Origin: CAWAVN01 sp963825075
GTDB lineage: Bacteria > Planctomycetota > Planctomycetia > Planctomycetales > Planctomycetaceae
DNA: 64,000 nucleotides
Direction of reading: 5' to 3'
Assembly: GCA_963825075.1 (NCBI GenBank)
Contig: CAWGRX010000028.1
Location: forward strand, 31,943-95,942
The notes beneath the pieces are model-generated. The model had not been told where the DNA came from. It saw nothing but the letters and a program-made list of their open reading frames with translations, and did not search any database. The position numbers and the translations under genes are program-made. Below are positions 19,242 through 28,534 of this stretch, one piece after another; positions within the stretch are counted from its first letter, which is position 1, and each line of letters starts with the position of its first letter.

Positions 19242-20411
19242 GTGTCCGACGAACGTCCGACAATTTGTCAATTGCTGCATGGGCTTCCCATCGGCGGTGC
19301 CGAGGTTCTGGCCGACCGCTTCGTGCGTTGCCTATCGGACCGCTACCGGTTTGTGATTGCCCTCTTGGATCAAGTGGGAACATTGGGAGAGGCTCTCGCA
19401 GCCGACGGGTACACGGTTTGCCATCTGGAGCGAAAGCCCGGTTTGGATTTGGGCTGTGCCCGTCGGCTCACCCGGTTTGTTCGCGAGCAAAACGTCGATC
19501 TGATCCACGCCCATCAGTACACGCCGTTTTTCTATGCCCTCACCAGCCGGCTGTTTCGCTCCCGCGTGCCGGTGGTGTTTACAGAGCACGGCCGCTGGCA
19601 TCCCGATTACCCCCGCCGGAAGCGGATGGTGTTTAATCATTTGATGACCCGCCGCCGGGACCGGTTCTTGGGCGTCGGCCAGGCGGTGCGGAAAGCGCTG
19701 ATCGACAACGAAGGTCTGCCGGCTGAGCGGGTTGAGGTCGTCTATAACGGCATCAACCTTGCCCCCTTTGAAAGTCCGACTTCGGATGCGGCCGCCGTTC
19801 GTGGGGAACTTGGCTTGTCGGAGGAGGATTTTGTCATCATCCAAGTCGCGCGGCTGGATGGCCTCAAAGATCATCCCACGGCCGTGCGCACGATGGCGCA
19901 TCTGGTTCCAGCCGTTCCCCATGCGAAACTCATTCTTGTCGGCGAAGGGCCGGAACGGGCGAAGATCGAACCGCTCATTCGCGAACTCGGATTGGGCGAG
20001 CACGTCAAGTTATTGGGAGCCAGGCGGGATGTTCCGCGATTGCTGTTTGCCGCCGATGCCTTTTTGCTGTCGAGCATCAGCGAAGGCATCCCGCTGACGA
20101 TCATTGAAGGGATGGCGGCGAGGCTTCCGGTGGTCTCGACCGACGTGGGCGGCGTGCGGGAAATCCTCGGCGATCCGCCCGTAGGGCTTTTGGCTCCGAG
20201 CGGAGACGACGAAAAACTGGCCGAGGCATTAACCCGCCTGGCAAAAGAACCGGCCCTGCGAACCAAACTGGGCGAGCAAGGCTGCCGGCGGGCTTTCGAC
20301 ATGTTTTCCGAACAGACCATGCACGCCCGTTATGCCGAGATTTTTGATGAAGTCATCGGCTGCATCCGGCCGCGGCCGGCCATTTCCGAGCCATTGGTGA
20401 CGCACGGTTAA
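19242..20411 (+). CDS. Family 4 glycosyltransferase
   Basis: An intact 389-aa GT-B enzyme beginning with GTG 19242 (MSDERPTICQLLHGLPIGGAE), the GGAE loop being the acceptor-side signature. DLIHAHQYTPFFYAL is the usual His-containing strand. The donor half has IIQVARLDGLKDHPTAV, LVGEGPER and SISEGIPLTIIEGMAARLPVVS, with the catalytic-loop glutamates. Similar proteins accompany AsnB-like and FemAB-like genes in exosortase-type exopolysaccharide loci. The gene lies 31 bases after the second amidotransferase and 47 bases before FemAB, on the same strand, so co-transcription is likely. Confidence 0.88.
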   Translation: MSDERPTICQLLHGLPIGGAEVLADRFVRCLSDRYRFVIALLDQVGTLGEALAADGYTVCHLERKPGLDLGCARRLTRFVREQNVDLIHAHQYTPFFYALTSRLFRSRVPVVFTEHGRWHPDYPRRKRMVFNHLMTRRRDRFLGVGQAVRKALIDNEGLPAERVEVVYNGINLAPFESPTSDAAAVRGELGLSEEDFVIIQVARLDGLKDHPTAVRTMAHLVPAVPHAKLILVGEGPERAKIEPLIRELGLGEHVKLLGARRDVPRLLFAADAFLLSSISEGIPLTIIEGMAARLPVVSTDVGGVREILGDPPVGLLAPSGDDEKLAEALTRLAKEPALRTKLGEQGCRRAFDMFSEQTMHARYAEIFDEVIGCIRPRPAISEPLVTHG

Positions 20412-20458
20412 GGTTCAATTCCTCTCGATTATTCCGCTTCTACAACGAACAAATCCCA

Positions 20459-21547
20459 ATGGATTCTTCCACCACTCTGAACGCCGGCGTTCTTGAAGCA
20501 TCGGAACAATCGCGTTCCCCTGAGGTAAATCAGGATGGGCTAGAGATTGTTCTGATCCGGCCCCAGGAACTGGACGAGTCGGCATTGGACACGGCTGCCC
20601 TTCGCTGGCTGAAGATTCTCCAAGCGGGCTTAAGACATGAGCCATACTTGATCGAGGCCAGGGATTCCCGCGAGAACGTTCAAGCTCGGCTGCCGTTGTG
20701 TTTTGTGAAAAGCCGATTGTTTGGCCGGTTTTTGGTCAGTCTGCCTTATATCAATTCGAGCGGCGTCATCGGGTCATCGAAATCCGCGGCCCGATTGGTG
20801 ATCGACCGGGCGGTGGATCTTGCCGAGGAACTCGATTGCCGATTCTTGGAACTTCGGCACGAAGAAACGATCGAGCATCCCGCCTTGACCAAAACCGTCA
20901 GCGAAAAAGTTCACATGCGGCTGGAGCTTCCCAGTTCGGTCGAGGAACTCCGGGACGGGCTTAAGGCCAAGGTGCGAAACCAGGTCAAGAAAGGCGAAAG
21001 CCAGGGGTTTAAGGTGGTTTGGGGCCGGCATGAACTTCTGAACGATTTCTATGCCGTCTTTTCGCGAAATATGCGGGATTTGGGAACGCCGGTGTTCGGC
21101 CGGGAGTTATTCGCCGCGATTTTGGACGGTTTTCCCGAAGCAGCGGAACTCTGCAGCGTGCGGGACGGCGGCCGGGCGGTGGCGGTGGGTCTTTTAATCC
21201 ACGGTCTCCAGGCGACTGAAGTTCCCAGCGCGAGTTCGCTCCGCTCGGAGAACAAGCGCAATCCCAACATGCTGATGTATTATCATCTGCTTGCCCGCGC
21301 CGTCGAACGCGGCCAGGGCGTGTTTGATTTCGGCCGCAGCACTCAGGACGGCCCCAACTTTCGCTTCAAAAAGCAATGGGGCGCAGAGCCTCATCCCGCG
21401 AATTGGCAGTATCACGTCCGCCAAGGCGATGTCGGCGAGATGCGGCCTGACAATCCCAAGTACCAGCTTATGATTCGCACCTGGCAGCGCTTGCCGTTGT
21501 GGCTTGCCAACTTTCTCGGCCCCAAGATTGTGCGAGGGATCCCATGA
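20459..21547 (+). CDS. FemAB-like GNAT acyltransferase (PEP-CTERM-locus type)
   Basis: A 362-aa protein of the FemAB/BioF2-like acetyltransferase fold. Visible elements are SLPYINSSGVIG, KAKVRNQVKKGESQGFKV, FYAVFSRNMRDLGTPVFG and FDFGRSTQDGPNFRFKKQWG. These match the family that TIGRFAM describes as FemAB-related, PEP-CTERM system-associated. FemAB proteins transfer aminoacyl groups from tRNA to peptidoglycan; the PEP-CTERM relatives are thought to modify an exopolysaccharide or its precursor, but the reaction is unproven. It is translationally coupled to the next gene by an ATGA overlap at 21544. No exosortase is present in the window. Confidence 0.85.
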   Translation: MDSSTTLNAGVLEASEQSRSPEVNQDGLEIVLIRPQELDESALDTAALRWLKILQAGLRHEPYLIEARDSRENVQARLPLCFVKSRLFGRFLVSLPYINSSGVIGSSKSAARLVIDRAVDLAEELDCRFLELRHEETIEHPALTKTVSEKVHMRLELPSSVEELRDGLKAKVRNQVKKGESQGFKVVWGRHELLNDFYAVFSRNMRDLGTPVFGRELFAAILDGFPEAAELCSVRDGGRAVAVGLLIHGLQATEVPSASSLRSENKRNPNMLMYYHLLARAVERGQGVFDFGRSTQDGPNFRFKKQWGAEPHPANWQYHVRQGDVGEMRPDNPKYQLMIRTWQRLPLWLANFLGPKIVRGIP

Positions 21548-22736
21548 CCGGCGTGACCGAAGAAACACACAGAATAACGAAGTGGGACGCCTCGAAGGAG
21601 CGGGCGACGCTGGTGGTGTTTTCCGACGATTGGGGCCGGCATCCTTCGAGTTGTCAGCATCTCATTCGAAGGTTCAGGGGGCGACACGAGGTGCTCTGGG
21701 TAAACACGATCGGCATGCGCCCCCCCACGCTCGGTTGGTCCACCGTTTCTCGCGGTTTGGAAAAGTTCCGGCAATGGACCGGATCGCCTGAATCGTCGTT
21801 TGAGTCCAGCGAACCAAATGGCGACGTGTCGGTGCTCAATCCGAAAATGTGGCCTTGGTTTCGGAGACGACTCGATCGCGCCGTCAATCGCCGACTGCTC
21901 CAAGGGCAGCTTCAGAAAGCATTGGAGGATCGAACCGGCCCCGTGGTGGCGATTACGACGATTCCCATTGTGGCGGATTTGATGAGAGAATTGCCGGTCG
22001 ATCGCTGGGTCTATTACTGCGTCGATGATTTTGCGGCCTGGCCGGGCCTCGATCAAAAACCGCTTGCCGTGATGGAGGCGGAGGTCATTCGCCAGGCCGA
22101 CACGTTGATCGCGGCGAGTGCCGTGTTGAAGCAGCGATTGGAAGAAACCCGCGACGGGGTGGCTCTCCTGCCCCACGGCGTGGACCTTGAGCACTGGTCG
22201 CTGGCTGGTGTTTCTCCTCACGAATCGCTTCGCGAGTTGGAAAGTCCGATTGTCACATTTTGGGGCCTCGTCGATCGCCGGATGGATCGTGAGTTTCTGG
22301 AACAGTTGTCGAAGCGGATGGAGCGAGGCACGATAGTCCTAGTTGGTCCCGAAGATCAACCGGATCCCACCTTGGATGAGATTCCGCGTCTCCGCCGGAT
22401 TGAGGCGCTGGCTTATGACGAGTTGCCCCAAATCGCCCAGGGGACGGACGCCTTGATTCTCGCTTATATTGATGCTCCCGTGACCCGTGCGATGCAGCCG
22501 TTGAAACTGTTAGAATATTTGGCGACCGGCCGGCCCGTAATTGCCCGCGATCTCCCCGCGACGCGTCCGTGGTCGGATTGCCTGGATCGTGGCGCGGATG
22601 CGGAGTCGTTTGCCTCGATCCGTCATCCACCGGCTGGAAGACGGGGCTGATCCGGAACAGGAATTGGCTCGGGGCCGTCTCAAGGACGAAAGTTGGGACG
22701 CGGGCCGCGGAACTTGAAAGCCTGAATTTTTCCTGA
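21544..22736 (+). CDS. Glycosyltransferase (GT-B fold, GT1/GT4-like), frame breaks at C-terminus
   Basis: The start ATG overlaps the FemAB stop. The protein opens LVVFSDDWGRHPSSCQHLIR and contains WVYYCVDDFAAWPG, LIAASAVLKQRLEE, LLPHGVDLEHW and KLLEYLATGRPVIARDLPA, the order seen in GT-B enzymes of exopolysaccharide loci that bind UDP-sugars. The main frame stops at 22650, but a one-base correction near 22618 continues as SVIHRLEDGADPEQELARG, and a further two-base correction near 22698 (GCGCGG shortened) gives ESWDARAAELESLNFS ending at TGA 22734-22736. Repaired length is about 397 aa. Donor and acceptor are unknown. Confidence 0.75.
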
Positions 22737-22838
22737 TCGTACTATAAGACTGCTCTTGGGAATTACCCCAGCCGCGATGTCTCATATTCAACAAAACTTC
22801 CTGATTCCTCGACAGAGCGAAACACTGCGCCTGCGTCG

Positions 22839-23992
22839 ATGTCCCCAGTCACCCAGCCTTTCAAGGGGACGGTGCTCCACACGCGCGTGGTGACCGGCAC
22901 CGGCGGTGGGCCGGAGAAGACGATTCTCAATTCGCCCCGGTTTCTGGCTCCGCTGGGCTATCGGGCGAAGTGCGCCTTCATGCATCCGCCCGGGGATCCC
23001 GGTTTTGAGGAACTCCGGCAGCGCGGGGCCGCCGTGGAAGCGCCGGTGATTTCCATCCCGGACCGGGGACCGTTCGACACCGGCGTGGTAAAACAATTCC
23101 TTCGTCTTTGCCGGGAGGAAAACGTCACGATCTGGCACGCTCACGATTACAAAAGCAATCTGGTCGGGCTTTTGGTGCGGCGGTCTTGGCCGATGCACCT
23201 CGTGACCACAGCCCACGGCTGGGATCAAAACAAATGGCGGGCACGGTTGTATTACAAAATCGATAGGTGGGCGCAACGGCACTACGACAAAGTCATTTGT
23301 GTTTCCCCTGATCTTCTCGAAAAAGTGCTTGACGCAATCCGGCACCTCGATAGAGAAGAGTCTCTTGATCGACAATGCGATCGATACCGAGACCAACCGA
23401 CGAACGGAACCGCCGCAGGTGATGAAAGAGCGGTTAGGCTTTCGCTCCGACCGTCTATTGATCGGAGCCGTGGGCCGGTTGTCGGGAGAAAAGAATTTTG
23501 CCGCGTTGATCCAGGCGGTCGCCAACCTTTTGGATCAGGGACATGATGTGGAACTTGCGATTGCCGGGGATGGTTCTGAAAGAAGTTCTCTCGAACGGCT
23601 GATTGCCGGGCAGCGGGAGCCGGAACGGTTTCACCTGTTGGGATTCCAAAGCGATTTGCGGGATTTTTATCAAGCTCTCGATGTGTTTGCCCTGAGCAGT
23701 TTGCGGGAAGGGCTGCCGAACGTGCTCTTGGAAGCGATGGCGTATCAGGTGCCGGCGGCCGCGACGAACGCCGGGGGGATTGCCCGGCTGATCGAAAATG
23801 GCCACAATGGATTGTTGGTGCCGGTGGCGGAGACCTCGGCACTCACCGAGGCCTTGACGAAGCTCCTTTCGGATCGCGAATTGGCGGAACGATTGGCTGT
23901 CCGGGGCCGGGAAACCATCGAGGAGCGGTTCAGTTTCGCCGCCCGCATGCAGCAGATTCTGCGCCATCTACGAGGAATTGCTTTCCAAGTGA
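22839..23992 (+). CDS. Family 4 glycosyltransferase, two frame breaks
   Basis: ATG 22839 starts a GT4 enzyme with VVTGTGGGPEKTI as acceptor-side loop and IWHAHDYKSNLVGLL as the second strand. An A-run at 23320-23324 appears one base too long; after correction the protein continues LEKCLTQSGTSIEKSLLIDNA and on to LIGAVGRLSGEKNF and SLREGLPNVLLEAMAYQVPA, the donor-binding signature. A second break near 23960 (GCGC reduced to GC) must be bridged to reach AIYEELLSK and the TGA at 23990-23992. The repaired length of about 385 aa is normal. The stop overlaps the GTG start of the VanZ-like gene. Confidence 0.78.
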
Positions 23993-24438
23993 GCTTTCTT
24001 TCTAAAACCGTTCAGCAGATCAATCACCTTCCGCGGGCAACTCGGCTGGGGATCGCTTGGGGATACGCCCTGCTGTTGACCTATTTATTGGTTGCCCCGG
24101 CTCCGCTGGCTCCCCTGGGGGAATGGGGTGTGGATACTGAAGAGGCGTTCGATCGCACGCTCTCCAGCTACCTCCAGCATGTGATTGCCTATTGCGGATT
24201 CGTGTGCGTATTGTGGTGGAGTGTTCGCCCCGAAACATTTCATTCCATCCAGAGACTCTTGGCAATCGTCATTCTCCACAGTTTCATATTTGAAGGCCTC
24301 CAATACTTTGTACCCCGCCGGCATTGTGATTGGTCGGACCTTCTCTGCAATGTTCGCGGGCATCGCTTTGGGAGCGGGGTTGATGCGGGGCATCGCCGGT
24401 TTGGGTTGGGACTTTCAGACGCCTGGCCGATCCTATGA
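23989..24438 (+). CDS. VanZ-like membrane protein, probable frame break
   Basis: A GTG start at 23989 overlaps the preceding transferase stop and gives a roughly 150-aa protein with about four hydrophobic helices: GIAWGYALLLTYLLVAP, HVIAYCGFVCVLWW, LLAIVILHSFIFEGLQYF and a final Gly/Ala-rich segment. The motif FEGLQYFVPRRHCDWSDLLCN, then N-x-x-G, is the VanZ hallmark (E..Q...P.R..D..D...N..G). An extra base near 24352 moves the conserved NVAGIALGAGL into another frame. The end is uncertain: frame 1 stops at 24438, overlapping the next ATG, whereas the alternative frame stops at 24500. VanZ proteins confer mild teicoplanin resistance in enterococci, but in polysaccharide loci their role is unknown. 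Confidence 0.7.
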   Translation: MSFLSKTVQQINHLPRATRLGIAWGYALLLTYLLVAPAPLAPLGEWGVDTEEAFDRTLSSYLQHVIAYCGFVCVLWWSVRPETFHSIQRLLAIVILHSFIFEGLQYFVPRRHCDWSDLLCNVRGHRFGSGVDAGHRRFGLGLSDAWPIL

Positions 24439-25571
24439 ATGTGCCGGTGGCCGCGCTGCCGTTTTGCCGAACCCAGTCACCTCTCGGAGTGGGGATTGAA
24501 ACCATGTACGCATTGGAACGCATCTTGCTTTACGCCGTGGCTTTGACCTCGGCGGTGTTGATGTTCGGAACAGAATCCCGGCTCAAAGAACCCGAGTCCG
24601 CCGCCAATTCGCCAACTCAGGACGACCCGCTGAGTTTTGCGGAGGGCATTGACGAGACAAGTCGTGGAAGCGGAGTGGAGCGGCGAGCGATTTCATCTGG
24701 GAACAGCAACGAATCTTTTGTGCTCAAGGATCGGCGCGGGCAGCGGCGGTTGGAGATTACGCTCGGTTCCGACGACCAACCGCAGATTCTCCTGAACGAC
24801 TCCAAAGGCCAAGCCGTGATTTCCCTCCGCGTCGAAGACGACGGCCACGGGCGAATTTCACTCAGACATTTTAACCAGCGGGTGAAGATCGGCCCGGACA
24901 ATCGGGGCGATTTGGCCGTGGTGATCGAAGGAGACGAGCGGGAGGAAATCCGTCTTGCGCTCTCGGCGGAGGGCGAAGCCAAGCTCATCACCAAAGGCCG
25001 CAGCCCCGCCACTGTCGCGCTTAGCAGCCGGGCCAACGGCGCGGCGGACATTCAAATCCATCAGGGGAGCGGAACGGGCGGGCCGTTGATGTCGGTGCAG
25101 AAGAACGGCGAAGCGGCGATCGGCATTGCGAATAGCAAGCGGGAATACGGCCCGGTGATGCACCTGTTTCCCGATGGCTTGGGACAGCTCACAATCAACG
25201 GTCCCGGCTCGGCGAGCGGTCCCACATTGATCCGCACGCCCGATGGCACTTCGATCGTTTCCGTGCGGTATCCCAACGGCCGGCCGGCGGCCAGCATGAT
25301 CGGTTCACCCGCGGGCGCTTCGCTCCTCGCCGTGACCAACACGACCGGTACGCAGCAAGCCGCGCTGCGGGCCGAGCAAAGCGGCAAAGTGGGCATCGGC
25401 GTGACCGAGAGCAAGGACGATCCGAAATCCCCGCCCAAACCGCTGCCGCAGCCCAAGCCTCCCAAAGTGCCCCACATCGAACTCATCCGGCACCAGCCGC
25501 CCTTGCCGAAACGTGGCCCGGTCTCTTCAGATATTGCCTTACTTCGACTGCCCGGTTCCTTATTGGATTGA
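24435..25571 (+). CDS. Exported or anchored beta-rich repeat protein, function unknown
   Basis: I do not recognise a named family. The frame from ATG 24435 contains a second ATG at 24504 that begins a typical signal/anchor (ALERILLYAVALTSAVLMFG), so translation may start at either; the first overlaps the VanZ stop. The mature part is built of short beta-strand-like units that repeat the pattern of a hydrophobic strand followed by a polar turn (RLEITLGSDDQPQILLND, AVISLRVEDDGHGRISLRH, LAVVIEGDEREEIRLALS). It ends in a Lys/Pro-rich linker (SPPKPLPQPKPPKVP). This looks like a beta-solenoid or sheet domain on the outer face of the membrane. It lies between two VanZ-containing genes, so a role in envelope or polymer attachment is plausible but not shown. 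Confidence 0.6.
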   Translation: MNVPVAALPFCRTQSPLGVGIETMYALERILLYAVALTSAVLMFGTESRLKEPESAANSPTQDDPLSFAEGIDETSRGSGVERRAISSGNSNESFVLKDRRGQRRLEITLGSDDQPQILLNDSKGQAVISLRVEDDGHGRISLRHFNQRVKIGPDNRGDLAVVIEGDEREEIRLALSAEGEAKLITKGRSPATVALSSRANGAADIQIHQGSGTGGPLMSVQKNGEAAIGIANSKREYGPVMHLFPDGLGQLTINGPGSASGPTLIRTPDGTSIVSVRYPNGRPAASMIGSPAGASLLAVTNTTGTQQAALRAEQSGKVGIGVTESKDDPKSPPKPLPQPKPPKVPHIELIRHQPPLPKRGPVSSDIALLRLPGSLLD

Positions 25572-25597
25572 CCCCGTTTGTGTCACCTCGTTTACGC

Positions 25598-28534
25598 ATG
25601 TTCCCAGACGACTCAAAGAGAAGCTCCAGGCGGATTCCGCTTGCGGGACGTGGGCTTCTGTTACTGCTGTCTGTTTTCATGGGTTTGGTCGTCATTGGGT
25701 GTGGTGTACCATCCGAGGCGCGGTTCATCACGCAGATCGATTGGATGGAGAAGGGACAATGGATCAAAGCGGACACGCACATCCACACGCGGTTCTCCGA
25801 TGGAGCCCACGGCATCGATGAGATTGCGGTCAAGGCGAAAGAGTTCGGCTGCGATGCGATTGCGATCACCGATCACGGCGACCGAAACCTGAGCGCGGCG
25901 ACGCCGGAGTATGCCGAGGCCATCCTGGCGGCGAGGCGAAGCCATCCCGGACTGCTGATTCTTGCGGGGCTGGAATGGAACGTGCCGCCGTGGGGTGGGG
26001 ATGAACATGCCACGCTGTTGGTGCCGCCGGGTCCCAATGAGTTTCTGACGCTCGCCGAGTTCAAAAGGCAGTTCGATGACCTGGGACGGGAGACACACAA
26101 CGCCGAGCTTGCCCTGGCGGCGTTCGATTGGTTGGGGGAAATAGCAAAAGCTCAGGAGGTATCGCCTCTCATCTTCTCGAACCATCCCTGCCGGGCCGTG
26201 GATCGAAGCGACGAAGTGGCAGTGATGCTTGCCGATTGGCGAACTCACACGAATTTGGTGGCGGGGTTTTCCGGTGCGCCAGGGCACCAAAAATCGGAGG
26301 GGGCCTACAAAGGCAAAGTGTCCTTGATCGATCGTTGGGACCCGGCCGCTGCGGAAGTCGGGGGTGCCTGGGATCAGCTCCTCGCCAAGGGTGAAGACCT
26401 TTGGGCGGCGCGGGCCCCTTCGGATTTTCATAGCCCCAAGGATTACTGGCCGGGCGAGTTTTCCGAGACTTGGCTCTACGTCCCAGAGCGGACGCTGGCA
26501 GGCGTGCTCCGCGCTTACAAAGCCGGTTCGTTTTTCGCCGATCACGGGCACATCGCCCGGAACGTCGAACTCCGCGTGCGGGCGGAGGGACTTTCGCGGC
26601 CGGCTTATGCCGGAGAAACGATCGCCGTCTCGACCGACTCGAGCCTGACGGTGGAATTGAACTTGGACGTTCCTAGGGCGGATTGGGAGGGCCGGCCGAA
26701 CCGGATCGATCAGATCGAATTGATTGCCGTGACCGGGAATGGGGCGCGGATCATTGCCGAAGAGCCGCTCTACATGGGGAAACCGTTCACGCGGGAACTC
26801 AAGGGATTAAGCGCGGGGTTTGTGCTCAGGGCGCGCGGTCGGCGGATCGTTCCCGACGGCCCCGACTTGTTGTTCTACACCAATCCCATTCGGATTGTTA
26901 CAGAAAACCAGAGTTTGTTCTCCCAAGCGTGGAAACTTATCTCGCAGCATCTGAGTTGGCGCAGGCTGTGGGGCGGCGGGGTGCTGCTGTTGATCGCGGC
27001 TTCGCTCATCGTCTGGTTCCGACAACGGCAGGAAAACAAAGAGGACTATCAAGACAAGCCAAAGCGGAAGTCCAAGCCCAAACAAAGCTCCTCCCATGCG
27101 GAATGGGTCTCGGCTCCTACAGGAACTCCGCCGGGGCGTCTGCACTTCTTGGTCGCCGCATTGGGGTTTTTGTTCCTTGCCACATACGGTTCCTGGGTGC
27201 CTCTCAATTTTCGCCCGATGACGTTCGAAAAGGCCTGGGACTATTTCTGGTTTCAGCAAAACTGGGGCCAGGTGAACTTTGGAAACCGCAGCGATTGGGG
27301 AGCCAACGTCCTCTTGTTTATTCCGATTGCCTTTTTTGGAACGGGGCTGTGGTGCTTGGATCGGAAATCACCTTCTTGGAAAGTGTTAGGCACGCTCCTG
27401 GTGTTGGCGGTTTGCACGGCGGCGAGTCTGGTCATCGAGTTTTTTCAAGCGTTCATTCACGCCCGCGTGCCGTCTCACGATGATGTGTATGCCCAGAGCG
27501 TGGGCACGCTGATCGGGATGATCTCCTGGTTCGCGTTCGGGCAGATTTTGACCAACTGGTGGCGGCTGCATACGTCGAAACGCGATCGCCAACCGCTGTT
27601 GGCTTCGGTGCTTTCGGTGTATGTCCTGGGATTGATCGCCTATTCGCTGATCCCTTTGGATTTCATCATTCACCCCGCGGAACTCTATAAGAAATATCAA
27701 GAAGGCCGGATCGTCTTGGTTCCCGATTGGCACGCCGGGATCACCAAGGGAAGCATTTGGCAATCGTTCAGTCAGTTGCTGATTTTTGTTCCCGTGGGCG
27801 TGTGGGCCTCGGTGATTTGGCGAGATGAGAACCGGCGGAGAACCTGGGTTCGCGGTCTTTTGATCGGCGGAGCGGTGGCCGTTCTGATCGAGGCCGCTCA
27901 AGTCTTTCTGCTCAGCCGATTTGCCGAAACCAGCGACGCCTTGACCGCGGTTTTGGGCGTAGCGATTGGAGCCGGGGGCGTGTGGTATTTTCAATCGCGG
28001 CAAAATGTTGCGCCCGCGACCGAAGATCAAAAGCTACTTCGCAACCTGGCCTTTTATGGTGCGGCCGTTTTGTATGCGGGCTTTCTGGTTTGCTATTTCT
28101 GTTGGCCGTTGGAAATCGATCGCGACCCGGCCCGGATTCACCGGAATTGGAATCATTTTTTCCGCGCGCCGATGACGGCGCTTTATTGGTCCCCGGAATA
28201 TGTGGCTGCGACCCAAATCCTGCAGAAGTTGTTTCTTTGGAGCATCCTCGGCGTTTTGGTGGGCCAACCGGTGCTCACTTCGCAATTGCCAAAAACACTC
28301 AAACGGTTGTTTCTCTTCGCCCTGCTTTTGCTTTGCTGGCTGGTGGGAACGGGGGTGGAGTTATTGCAATTGCTCATGCCCGCGCATACGCCGGACAGCA
28401 CCGACATTGGGCTTTATACTGTGGGAGCGGGGCTGGGCATGTGGGGAGCGGTTTGGTGGCATCGCCAGTCCCAAGGCCTCCCGCATGCGGACGGGAGCGT
28501 CGGTTCGGGATCGGCCGTCTCTTCGCCCGGTTAA
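25598..28534 (+). CDS. Lipoprotein with PHP-type phosphoesterase domain fused to VanZ-like membrane domains
   Basis: A 978-aa protein. ATG 25598 leads into a type II signal peptide with lipobox VVIGC (residues about 33-37). A PHP/CehA-like metal-dependent phosphoesterase domain follows: KADTHIHTRFSDG, AIAITDHGDRN, GLEWN, FSNHPCR and SDFHSP supply the expected His/Asp metal ligands. After a beta-rich linker and a first membrane helix near residue 450, the remaining 450 residues are polytopic. Two or three VanZ-like units are visible (VIEFFQAFIHARVPSHDDV, LIEAAQVFLLSRFAETSDALT, GVELLQLLMPAHTPDSTDIG), each keeping the E..Q and D..D pattern. A TTG at 25568 overlapping the upstream stop is an alternative start. 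It ends against a convergent gene (28531). Substrate unknown; an envelope phosphoester or phosphoglycan is a reasonable guess. Confidence 0.8.
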   Translation: MFPDDSKRSSRRIPLAGRGLLLLLSVFMGLVVIGCGVPSEARFITQIDWMEKGQWIKADTHIHTRFSDGAHGIDEIAVKAKEFGCDAIAITDHGDRNLSAATPEYAEAILAARRSHPGLLILAGLEWNVPPWGGDEHATLLVPPGPNEFLTLAEFKRQFDDLGRETHNAELALAAFDWLGEIAKAQEVSPLIFSNHPCRAVDRSDEVAVMLADWRTHTNLVAGFSGAPGHQKSEGAYKGKVSLIDRWDPAAAEVGGAWDQLLAKGEDLWAARAPSDFHSPKDYWPGEFSETWLYVPERTLAGVLRAYKAGSFFADHGHIARNVELRVRAEGLSRPAYAGETIAVSTDSSLTVELNLDVPRADWEGRPNRIDQIELIAVTGNGARIIAEEPLYMGKPFTRELKGLSAGFVLRARGRRIVPDGPDLLFYTNPIRIVTENQSLFSQAWKLISQHLSWRRLWGGGVLLLIAASLIVWFRQRQENKEDYQDKPKRKSKPKQSSSHAEWVSAPTGTPPGRLHFLVAALGFLFLATYGSWVPLNFRPMTFEKAWDYFWFQQNWGQVNFGNRSDWGANVLLFIPIAFFGTGLWCLDRKSPSWKVLGTLLVLAVCTAASLVIEFFQAFIHARVPSHDDVYAQSVGTLIGMISWFAFGQILTNWWRLHTSKRDRQPLLASVLSVYVLGLIAYSLIPLDFIIHPAELYKKYQEGRIVLVPDWHAGITKGSIWQSFSQLLIFVPVGVWASVIWRDENRRRTWVRGLLIGGAVAVLIEAAQVFLLSRFAETSDALTAVLGVAIGAGGVWYFQSRQNVAPATEDQKLLRNLAFYGAAVLYAGFLVCYFCWPLEIDRDPARIHRNWNHFFRAPMTALYWSPEYVAATQILQKLFLWSILGVLVGQPVLTSQLPKTLKRLFLFALLLLCWLVGTGVELLQLLMPAHTPDSTDIGLYTVGAGLGMWGAVWWHRQSQGLPHADGSVGSGSAVSSPG

